Shown here: positions 24,249 through 34,166 of the stretch, in pieces
Numbering within the stretch: the stretch's first letter is position 1
How the letters are laid out: every line of letters begins with the position of its first letter
Source of the DNA: Cunninghamia lanceolata
Lineage: Eukaryota; Streptophyta; Pinopsida; Cupressales; Cupressaceae
NCBI GenBank assembly: GCA_027924645.1
Contig: BSBN01000860.1
Location: 1,674,001-1,738,000 of the forward strand
Direction of reading: 5' to 3'
DNA: 64,000 nucleotides
Program-made: the position numbers and the translations under genes
The notes under the pieces: generated by a model
What the model was told of the DNA's origin: nothing
Database searches by the model: none
The model's input: only the letters and a program-made list of their open reading frames with translations

Positions 24249-25580
24249 TGTTGGAATTAGACCAAACAACTAAGAGGGGGGGTGAATCAGTTGTCCCAAA
24301 ATTTAATCTTTTCTCTCTTTTAATCTTCTTTCACAATTTGCAAATTGATTAATGATGTAAGAATTAAAGCATGAAACAACATCACATAAGCAGAAACATA
24401 ATCAACACATTTGACACCAAGATTTTTGATGTGGAAAACTTGGTTAAGGGAAAAACCATAGTGGGTGTTAGCCCACAAGATTTGTACCCTATTTAAAGTA
24501 CTTAAAAAGAATGAGAAGGAACTTGCCTTCGGGCTCACTGCTCAAAAGAGAGGCTCACTGCCTACAAGAAATTTAAGTTTAACATAGAAAGATTTAACTG
24601 AGAAATAACATCTACTTCATCCCTGATTCAGTTTCATTGAATGCTCACAAAACTTATGCTTTGCCCCAGACACATCTTCTCTAACTCTTCATCAAAACAA
24701 CTTTTATTCTTCTACTTCTCTTTTGCTCCACTTTGCCTTTGATCCTTTCTTCATATTATATTGTTTTCACACAAGGATGATTTTTCACAACTCATCAACA
24801 AATATTTATACACTGCATCAACCTTGGAGTGAGCATCAAGGTCGGTACTACAAACATTTGACTTAATGCGGGTCCCTAAGCTATCAACCAAACATAATTT
24901 GGACTCAAATATTCCTTGATCAACATGCCACACTTCATAGAATTGCTCTTAGATCATCCACAACAATCTTGTATCATCTGGTCGGCCAAGACTGGGAAGA
25001 ACAGTAACACCAAGAAGAAAATCTTTATTGACAAGCTCAAACTTCAATGTGGACCTCCAACATAGTAGTCACACGATCCAAAGACTTCCACAAGCATATT
25101 GAATTCAACAAAAATATCCGCACTCCTCCAAATCATTCGGATCACTTGCATCTTCCTCTGGAACCTTAAGAATACTATCTACCATGACTGTCACATTAGA
25201 AAGATTGCTTGCGGACCTCCAAACCATGAACTACCTGAATGGATGATACATACTAAATTCCCAAACCTGCCTTCATATCTGTAGATCATCATTTGACATA
25301 TCTAGAACAATCCAGACCTCTTTTTTGTCACTCTGTCTCTTCTGAATATTGCAGGAACCGGTTCTACTCATATGGTCATAACTTCTTCAAATCTTAATGC
25401 AAGCCTCTCAAATCTTAACTAGAGATTCTTCAGACAAACCTCTTCATAACCATCTGGTCTACATACATTGATCTTTCTTAATTTTCTCAATATCCTCAAC
25501 AATCTAGTCTTCTATACATGCAACAAATTAGGATACAGTTGCCACCAATGACAACACTGCTTAAGCACATATTTGCAACA
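24249..25580 (-). mobile_element. Solo LTR, copia family A (copy 2), nested in chromovirus
   Basis: A 1,332-bp LTR from TGTTGCAAATATG to AATTCCAACA on the minus strand. It has a perfect TSD, TGAAT (24244-24248 and 25581-25585). It carries the same ATTCACCCCCCC-type block and TATA position as its siblings. It postdates the chromovirus. Confidence 0.93.
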
Positions 25581-25585
25581 TGAAT

Positions 25586-26584
25586 GTTCTCTTATCAATT
25601 CCTCTTCCTTCTCTTCTGTATCCTTCATTCTGGTATGCACTAGGGTTTCCTCTCCGGTAAAAGTTTTCGTTATCTCTCCAGAATGCACTATTTATCTCTA
25701 TCCTCCTTTAATGTGTTATCAAACTTGTTATGCTCCAGATGTGATCTATCTCATCTGAAAAATGTTTTTCCTCCCTGAAATTTACCTATTCTACCTCTCT
25801 GTCTATGATCATGTCTCTTATTCTGCTTCTCTTCAACTTTCAGGGCAAACTGATATGCCTCTTCCAAAGATGTTATCCTTACCAAGCTTGGATCTTCCTA
25901 AATGTTCAATCTCAGTCCATTGATGTATCTAGCCACTTTCTCCTTGCTTGCTTCACTATGTCTTGTTCTTATGACCATCTTATGAAATTCTTCAGTATAC
26001 TCCTTCACAGATTTCTCCTTTTGTCTCAGGTTCTGCAGTCTTTTCAACAGTTCCAGCTCATAGTTAGCAGGTATAAACTGATTTTTCAATTTTGTCACCA
26101 TTCTATCCTATTTTGTAATCTTTTCTTTTCCTCTTTTGTTTCTATCCAACTGAACTTCTTTCCACCATACAACAACACGTCCTTTCAAATTTGTCTTTGC
26201 AAATTTCACCTTCTCTAGATCTTCAACTTCATATTCAAAGTATTCTTCCATGTCATTTACCCGGTCAATCAACTCTTCAGGGTTCAAATTGCTAGTGTAG
26301 TTCTATACATCAAGTCTGGGTCTCTTTCCAATCTTTGAAATAGCTCACAACATCTTTACTTGATCTGATTCTTCTTCTTAATCACCTCCTAGGGTTTCGC
26401 CTATTTATTCAACAGATTGAAATTCTTCTTCATCATCACTTTCAACATTAGGTCTCGGTGTTAATCCTCTTCGCCTATCTTCCTCGACAACATCCAGTCT
26501 AATTCTCATTGTTTTCATCATTTCCATCATCTCATCTATTCTACCAGCCATTGTTCCAATAGTAGGGATTCTCCTCGGTGGCAT
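25586..26584 (-). pseudogene. Chromovirus gag, 5' part
   Basis: Begins with MPPRR (ATG at 26584), followed by a Met/Arg-rich and then acidic N-terminal region, like the gag of the element at 34167. The conserved gag core is clear at 26101-25898: a phrase like KEYTEEFHKMV and VARYINGLRLNI. A stop (TAG for Gln) follows that phrase. The frame reaches 25586, where the solo LTR with TSD TGAAT cuts it; the nucleocapsid resumes beyond 24248. Confidence 0.85.
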
Positions 26585-26770
26585 TCTTCCTAGGATCAAG
26601 TGCAAACTGCCTCAAATTTAGCGATCAAGCTACAAGGTGACAATTGCCTTACAATCGGTGATCAGTTGCGACACAAGTAACCTGCCTCAATTTGATGATT
26701 TGTCCACAACAACATCTTACAGAATTCCTTCACCAACATTGCTCAATTCACTCCCAAAGATTCAAACTTT

Positions 26771-26783
26771 CACTCTGATACCA
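26771..26783 (-). promoter_or_regulatory. Primer-binding site (tRNA-Met) of chromovirus
   Basis: TGGTATCAGAGTG on the minus strand next to the 5' LTR. Confidence 0.88.
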
Positions 26784-26785
26784 CT

Positions 26786-27637
26786 TGGTGCAATCACAGT
26801 AGGAGGGTTCATAGAATGAACTATCCAGATTGTGCAACAAGAGTAAACACAATGGAAACAACTCAAAGATATGAAACAATTGTAGGTTCGGTCATTCAAT
26901 ATATCATAGAATTCAACTACAGATTAGTTGGCAACATGCAGGCTTACAATTAGGGCTCAAAGGCCTGATTTTGAGAATATCAGAATATACACTAGATATA
27001 GCTTTGAAACTCCTTCGCATAAAATCTAAACTATCAACTATCACTATATCATGAAATTGATAACTACTTTCCTAAGGATCTATTACATCAATATATATCA
27101 TCTTTGGTACAAATGATTCCTCCGCATTAGCCAAGGAAGATCACAAACTCCAATGAAGAGTTGTAATGTGTGTACACAGATAGGTAGGACCTAAATGCAT
27201 ATAAATCCTCCACAAATGAATGGGATGATGTGCGGATCTTGGGAAGGTCAGCCACGAACCATAGAACATTGAACGATGTGTCATTAAGCTTAGAAGATTA
27301 TGAAATGCTCCACAGGTCTTCTCCTTTAGCTGATTATCTGAGACTGTCAGGATGGTCTGCTCTAAGAAAACAGTCGATCTTCTGATAGCTATACTTTTCT
27401 GGTACTTGATCCAAATGCTCTGAATTCTAGATATGATGTAGATGAATGAATCTAGATGCTAAGTCTAGCTCCACAAGATCTGAAATGTAACTGTGGTAGA
27501 ATGCAGACCAAAATACAGAAACTGCTACTGACTGAATTGGAAAATGAAAAGAAATAAATTAAACTGGAAACAAACAAAAATGAAAATGTTTTTGGTTGAT
27601 GCAAGATTTCTCTTGAACCAGGGATGCTCCTGCATTA
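26786..27637 (-). repeat. 5' LTR of chromovirus
   Basis: Its first bases read TAATGCAGGAGCATCC, so the canonical TG has become TA. It ends TGCACCA, two bases before the PBS. Confidence 0.86.
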
Positions 27638-28408
27638 AAGATTTAGTCCTCTATCAATGTAGATGGATTCATGTCCCAAAATTAAGGTAATTTCCCATAC
27701 CATGTATCATATAACTCCCCATGATCAAAATCTCTTTAGTGCTTCTTTCAAAGTAGAAAATGAAGCCATTCAATGGTTAGATAAAACTCAATCCTTTCTC
27801 ACAAGGGAAAATTTTTGTAAGTCCTTAGCTAATTTTCTCTATATGTGGTTATGTGTTTGATTCAATAATGTATTAACATTCATACTCGAGCTCTTTGGAT
27901 CAATCTAGTTAAGTGTATTTAATCTATTCATAATTAATTGAAATCCTAAATTATCATGTTCATTTATGTTCAGTCATCATGTTCTAGCTAATTCATTTAC
28001 TAACTAAAGGTTGATTTATGTTGATGTATATGCATTTTTTAATTATTCTAAATTAACATTAGGTAAAGTTTATTTTTCAACTTATATTTTAATTATGAAC
28101 ATTTATTTGATTAAACATCATACTTGGTTTCACTTTAGGGTTTAAATTTATCTTCATTAGTTTTAGATTTTAGATTTATGCTTTCTAAAATTGTGCATCA
28201 TCATTGTTTTTAGATTTAGGGTTGTCATTTTCTTGATTATAAAACATGCAAAATTTCCTTCATTCTCATTATGATGTATTTTTGTTTAAATTCATGTATA
28301 TATTGTGTACACACATGTACATTATGTGAACATATACATCTACATATATATCCAAACTTATGTACATGTGCTTGAATTCAAATTAGAACTTAATTAGTTT
28401 TTGTGTAG
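27638..28408 (+). other. Interior of proposed DNA transposon, AT-rich
   Basis: No gene assigned. A 65-codon frame at 27663-27860 could be an upstream exon of the gene at 28409, but no supporting splice pair was established. Confidence 0.25.
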
Positions 28409-30195
28409 TGCACCAATATGGATAGGCTTTGGACATGTACTGATACCAAGATTCAAAGATTGAGACTGATTCTAGATGACCCTTCCACCACTAGGGTCTA
28501 TATAAGTAATTATAATATGATTTTACAGAATCTAGTTACAATAAGACAGTCATTAGGAGGCCTGCATGCATATTCTAGGGAGACCTTAGCAGTCGTCCTT
28601 GCCCAGATGAGGGATCAAGTTTCAAGTGATGTTCCTTTAAGCATAGTCTAGCTGAGAGTGCCAAAGGAAACTATCAAAACTAAATGTTTTCCCCAGTATT
28701 CCACTAGATCTCAGGTGAGGGCATATCATGTGACTAGGTGCATATGCCCTAGGATGGCCCCATTGATTTATCCATGATTTCTTGTAGCACATGGTCATTA
28801 TCCCAATAATGACCAAATTCCATTATATTTTGCACAACAATTTTACACTGAGGTCCATTTAGGCATCAATGTTAACTATTTGGATTTACCACCTCATTTA
28901 GGATAGGGGCGTGGTAGGGTTTGTGACAAGGATGCTTACCATCATGCAGATTGACAACCCCTAGATTATAGGCTCTTGGTTGGGTAGAGGATGCCTGTCA
29001 TCACTCCATCCATTAGCCCTATTGCCGATGAGGTTGTCATTTCTTCCCAACAAGAAACAATTGATAGTATTGTTGATATTGCAGTCCAGGATCAATAGAT
29101 ATATACAGATTGCGTGGGCTAGTACTTGATGAGACATCCACATAGGTCACCCATTGATTCAGATGCATATGTCGTGATAGGAATCCCATCTCCGGATGAT
29201 ATAGATGACATTGCATGAGATGCTTAGATTTTGAGGGATACATGTTACAGATTATCTGACAACCTGATGAGAGCTTATCATGTGATCTCCTCACAGATAA
29301 GGATCCCCTTAGCAGATGTTGGTTCATTTGTGGGTCAGTGTTGTGGAGATTTGTAGACTCATGCAGCTCAGTCCTGGCATTCTGATATAGATACTACATA
29401 TAGATCATCTAGTGGGGCACATGAGCTACATACCGGTCATTCTACCGCTTAGGTATAGGCACATCCATAGGCTAATGATTATGCTACTGCTATAGTTGCC
29501 CAATCATCTACTACTCTAGGTGCCCAGTCATCTGCTGCTACAAGGGCTCAGATATCTATTAATACACTCGAGCAGGTTGCGAGAGGTCTAGGTTTTATGG
29601 AGATGCTCTCTTCAGTGTTGATGCCATCTCACTTGCATAGTCTGCTACACATCATTGGTAGAGCTAGTCTAGGGTAGGACTATAGGGGAGTTGGTGGATT
29701 ATATGATTGCATAAGGAAACATTGAGGATGTAGAGGTGACTCAGGTATATGTACATATAATTTTTAAGTTTTTTAATTTTTAAATAAATACATGTGTAGT
29801 ATGTAACTTCATTGGAACTGTACAACACATTTTTATAAATTATATAAAGTTTCAAAATTAATTTTCTTTTTTTATACATTCATGCATATGTATCTAGGTG
29901 GAGGTAGTACATGTTACTCCTAGTTTGAGGAGAGTGTGTATGCACACATTCTTTGCCTGACCATGTCAGTGGATAGGTGAATTTTAATTGTCATCTAAGT
30001 TAACGTAAATATGTACATGTTCACTTGTTCATGAGTGTGTGTATATATAAATTTAATATAATTTTTAATAATTACACTTTTGTATATGTATATATGTAGG
30101 GCTCAGCGTATTTGTCAGAGCAAGATTCACGCTCAGATGCTCACTCGATTAGGAGCTGACATGATGACCTAGAGACCAGCTGAGGCACTAGTTTA
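28409..30195 (+). pseudogene. Decayed multi-exon gene of unknown family, inside proposed transposon
   Basis: I do not recognise this protein. Exon A runs from an acceptor (TTTTGTGTAG) at 28408 to a donor CAG/GTATAT at 29744. Exon B (29898-29976) follows TATCTAG and ends before GTGAAT. Exon C starts after TATGTAG at 30099 and is cut by the solo LTR at 30196. In frame, exon A reads as about 440 residues of clearly protein-like sequence (DRLWTCTDTKIQRLRLILDD near its start), Ala/Ser/Gln-rich near 29400-29560, with one frame slip near 29680. I count eleven TAG, four TGA and one TAA stop across exons A and B. It is on the opposite strand to the transposase-like gene, so it may be the element's second gene. 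Confidence 0.5.
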
Positions 30196-30370
30196 TGTTA
30201 TGGAGCAAAAAGTGTCTACATGTCTTTTTACCTCCTTGTTAGCTCCTAGGTCCCCTTGATTGCATTATATCATCAAAATGTTTCTCCCGATGCAGAATTG
30301 CCTAAGACTTAAATGAAATTGGAATATGGGACCCTTACTTTAGCTTACCCTGTACCCAAAGGGGGCTAAA

Positions 30371-30396
30371 GGACCTAGGTGGTACCACCTAGGTCC
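30371..30396. repeat. Perfect 26-bp palindrome
   Basis: The half GGACCTAGGTGGT is followed exactly by its reverse complement. It can form a hairpin or bind a dimeric factor. Confidence 0.9.
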
Positions 30397-31105
30397 CTCC
30401 CTTTTGGTCGAGGCTAAATTAAATGTATGTCAACCTAACACCTCTCTAGAGGTTTTTCCTTGTCGACTCTTTTGGTTTGAATTGTTGATTGTAAGCGGGA
30501 AAGCATATATAAGTGTGTTTTTTGAATTCATTATCAACTAAGATGGAGATAGCTAACTTGAGATCTTGAAGTGAAGCAAGCAAGAGCATTCATTGTGATT
30601 CTAGAGCAAATTTGTGTATTGTTATTGTGTTGTTATTGTAGATATGGAGCTATCATCTATCCTCCTTAGGAGTTGAAGGATCTTCATCATATAAGGGTTC
30701 ATCACATAGGCACTGTTTGTTTATCATCATTTGAATCATCACAATATCATTGTTTTCAGTCTTTGCCCCCACGAGTGTACGCACTTTTTATCAATCAATG
30801 GTGTTGGGAAGCTTGAATACTATCCTGGGATTTTACTGAGGCAAACCCTTAAACACCATAACCCCAAACCCCTTCTTATCTTCTTGTGTGTAGGTTACAG
30901 GAGTGAGATATGGAAAATACAGAGCCACAGGAAGACTGGGTACATAATAGGGTTTCAAGATCTAAAGATTGTTATAGAATATTCCCTTACCAAGGACTTG
31001 GGCAGTATCGCCCATGTCCCTCTTCCTCTTCTAAATTTGGATCTGACATCAGGACAACATTTGAAGCAACTTTCCAATTTACACCTTTGGCTGATTCTTC
31101 CAATT

Positions 31106-31133
31106 AGGACCTGGGTGGTACCACCGAGGTCCT
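31106..31133. repeat. 28-bp palindrome with one mismatch
   Basis: The half AGGACCTGGGTGGT faces its complement with a single non-paired position. It has the same core as the palindrome at 30371. Confidence 0.85.
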
Positions 31134-31637
31134 CTAACACATCTGCTTTCTGGAGATAGGTTCTATCATTCCCCTAATTATCCATATGCAATTAGTTTAT
31201 GGGTTTTTGTTGTATTTTCTTCATTATAAGTAGATCATTGTAAAACTAGGGTTTTCATGCATTGTTAACCTAGGGTTTGAGGAAAAGACTAAATTAAATC
31301 TCATCCATCTATATCATATAGGAGAACAAGATCAGTAGCTAAGTCCTCCCCCATTTGGTAGTGATTTGGATCGACCTTGTCCTTGAATGTTATATGGAAA
31401 AGGGTTTGATCCAATTTGTGTGCTAGTTGTTATCATTCTCCTTTTTCATACTTAACAGTTCATACATGTGTTTATTACATTTTATGTTATATTCTCTAGA
31501 ACATGGACATTTTATGTTTATGAACTTATATTTCATATCTACTCTAGACATGTTTATATATCGATTCCAGACATTTGAGTTTATGTTTATGTTTTATATC
31601 TATTGATGTATGTGCACATGTGTACATGTTTATGTTT

Positions 31638-31640
<3 letters not shown>

Positions 31641-31680
<40 letters not shown>
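31641..31680. repeat. (AT)20 microsatellite
   Basis: An uninterrupted AT dinucleotide run of 40 bp. Confidence 0.97.
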
Positions 31681-31682
<2 letters not shown>

Positions 31683-31880
31683 TAGATGACATTTGTGTTT
31701 ATGACTTCTTATGTTTCAAATATGTATATATGTATGTTTATATATATGTAAATTTTAGATATATCATGTATGGATCAAGGACATAATTTATGTTTACATG
31801 CTTATATTTATGAACTTATGTTTTGAAACGAGCGATAACTAAATATATATATGTACATGATGTGCAGTATGAAATTTGGT

Positions 31881-31952
<72 letters not shown>
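31881..31952. repeat. (TA)10(TG)26 compound microsatellite
   Basis: 72 bp of uninterrupted TA and then TG repeats. Confidence 0.97.
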
Positions 31953-31953
<1 letters not shown>

Positions 31954-32688
31954 TTTGGTTAAATAAATCTAAATGTACATGTGTATATTTTCATTCAATT
32001 TGTAAGTTTCTTGTGGTCAATAGAATCAATTTCAAATATGTTACTATTTATGTCCAGAGTAATTTAGAACCAATTTGGATTTCTCTAAGAATTTTTTCAT
32101 GATAATATGTCTATAAAAAAACCTGGCATACATAAAAAAATATACCAAAGTGATATATCTTAGTTTGAGTTCTTTGTGATTGTGATAAATCATTTATGTA
32201 GTTGTAAATATTAAACTCAAAATTTTGATTTAAAATTTTAAATGTTTAAACATTGATGATCTTTACATTAGTCATTGTGAGTTCCCCTATCCATATTATG
32301 TTGATTTTCAAATTGTATGTTGTTATATTTTAGGACATTCATTACATTCCATTTAAAATTATGCTTAGATGTCACATGCTCTAATCTATTGGCATATCAT
32401 AATAGTAGAATCATTAATCATTCTATAAATGCATTATAAGAGAATACATCATCACAAGCATATTGCATCCTTTCCTACACCATCATTGATCTTGGTTCAT
32501 TATCATTGAGTTGATTTGTTTTGGGGCATAACTAAGTAGAATATGATTCTCACTTAGTTCAACTTCCCAAATGATGTATATATAAACCACCCCACTTTAG
32601 ACATAGGTACAATGAGATGAGGCAAAATCTACTATAACCATCCATACCTACTATTTCACTTTTATAAATTGAAGTTCAATTGTGTGTG

Positions 32689-34054
32689 TGGTGCAGGAGC
32701 ACCTACCTGACAGCTGGCCTTCATAAGGCAGTTAGTTAGTTTGAGTCTTGTTTATGTTTTCAAGAAGGTCTGATAAGACCAATGCATGTAATAAGGTCAT
32801 GCTGACCATGCTAAGGTCATGCTGATCATGCTTTACTATTTTTAGTTAGTTTGTTAGAACAGCTGTCAAGCTATAGGTCCGGTTGGATCTCCCAGCCGCT
32901 TGGAGAGATTTCCCAGCCGCTTGGAGTCGAGCAGTAGTACTCGCAGGAAAACCTATATATGCATGAGGATCGATTAGTATTGGAGATATCGATCGAGCTA
33001 GGTTGCACAGAGTGAGACTGAGAGAGAGAGACTGATCATTGTATTTGCATCTTTTGAAATCAAATAAAGTGATCCTGTTTGTGTTCATCCCCTGTTGAAT
33101 TCCATTGCTTGATCGATTTGCTGGTTTGGTGGTTTCATGGATTTGCTGATCCATTCCACCGGTTGATTCGTCGAATCGGTGGAATGGTTATGTACAGTAG
33201 GGTAGGATTTAGTTTGTTTGTTCGCATGCAGGTGTGCAGGATCGCCGTCAAGAGATGTTGAGAACCCTCGCATGGGTATGTGCTAGGTCGAGCTGATAGA
33301 TTAGAGTCTAGAAGATCACCCTGAGAGTGGATCGGGTCATCCCAGGAGGATCGGCGAAGTGAGAATTCGCTAAGGTTGGAAGTTTGTCAAAACGGCATCA
33401 TCAGGATATTTCTGCGTATATCCTGCAGTCGCTTCGGGCATCGTCATCCGGATAAGTGGAAATGAGCATGATGCTATCGAATGTATGAAGTGAATGAGCG
33501 TCGGGGTGATCATCATCAGGAGGTGCCGAGGAGGAGCGTATCGGCATAAGGAAGAAGATCGGGTTGATCGCGGGCCAAAAAAGTTAAGTTTGGCCAACAG
33601 CAGGATATGACGTCATCATCATCAGGATATACGTCATCAGGATATTTCAGAGTAGCAGGATATTGAGGAGCTGCATGTGACGTCATCGTCATCAGGATAA
33701 TCGTCATCAGGATATATGGGAGGAACCGGATGTTCCATATCCTGCTGATTAACATGATGTTGAACATCATGATGCTGAAGATAGTGAAGACGGAAGTTGT
33801 CGGTGAGATGAACAGTGGACATCAGGAGGATGTTCGCGCTTGCCGAACATGATGATGCTGCCGAATATGATGATGCTGCTGACAGGCGAAAGGGCGAAGG
33901 CATGTCTGCAGGAGGATATCGGTCGGCGACAGTAAATATGATGATGCTGACAATGTAAAGGAAAATATGATGATGATGAATATGATGATGATGATGATGG
34001 GCTGCAGACATCCATGCTGTATGTGAAGGTTATAGTGTGGATGCCTCTGCATCA
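32689..34054 (+). repeat. 5' LTR of gag-protease element
   Basis: Starts TGGTGCAGGAGCACC and ends CTCTGCATCA. It has a TATATA box near 32952, two TGACGTCA sites, a run of GTCATCAGGATA-type repeats (33600-33710) and ATG-rich microsatellite near 33960-34000. The His-rich minus-strand frames here are translations of those repeats and not genes. Confidence 0.93.
33608..33685. promoter_or_regulatory. Paired TGACGTCA sites in LTR
   Basis: TGACGTCA occurs at 33608-33615 and 33678-33685. This palindrome is the classical bZIP (CRE/as-1-like) core. In the 3' LTR the first is kept (37233-37240) while the second reads TGACATCA. A role in transcription is inference. Confidence 0.5.
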
Positions 34055-34057
34055 TAG

Positions 34058-34069
34058 TGGTATCAGAGC
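34058..34069 (+). promoter_or_regulatory. Primer-binding site (tRNA-Met) of gag-protease element
   Basis: TGGTATCAGAGC, three bases past the 5' LTR. Confidence 0.92.
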
Positions 34070-34166
34070 TCAGCAAAAGGTCTGGGCTGTTGTGTGTTGA
34101 TTCTGTCACCGAAAGGGCAGAGGTAGAGTTGATTGTGTGTTGTGTGTTGATTGAGAGGTTGACAAA

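Larger units (their letters stand above)
19771..27637 (-). mobile_element. Ty3/gypsy chromovirus, full length, decayed
   Basis: A minus-strand LTR retrotransposon: 5' LTR 26786-27637, tRNA-Met PBS, gag, protease, reverse transcriptase, RNase H, integrase and a C-terminal chromodomain, then a polypurine region and the 3' LTR 19771-20634. Flanks are AAGAG (19766-19770) and AAGAT (27638-27642), a 4/5 TSD. A 1,332-bp solo copia LTR sits in its gag/protease region (24249-25580). LTRs of 852 and 864 bp differ at many sites, which makes it older than the gag-protease element at 32.7 kb. Many stops and frame slips make it unable to move alone. Confidence 0.92.
30196..31457 (+). mobile_element. Solo LTR, second family, with paired palindromes
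   Basis: A 1,262-bp sequence from TGTTATGG to ACTTAACA. The flanks GTTTA (30191-30195) and GTTCA (31458-31462) are a 4/5 TSD. A TATATAAG box near 30506 fits an LTR promoter. It contains two copies of a long palindrome centred on GGTACC (30371-30396 and 31106-31133). The 142-codon frame at 30731-31159 is within the LTR and shows no known domain. Confidence 0.65.
31458..32688. other. AT-rich spacer with microsatellites
   Basis: No gene. It holds the two microsatellites listed below. The reading frame at 31851-32102 is just their translation. Confidence 0.4.

Noticed and set aside
30731..31159. 142-codon plus-strand frame
   Set aside because: It lies wholly inside a solo LTR and includes one palindrome. 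No family resemblance.
31851..32102. Open frame with Tyr-Ile and Val-Cys repeats
   Set aside because: It is the (TA)n(TG)n microsatellite read as protein.
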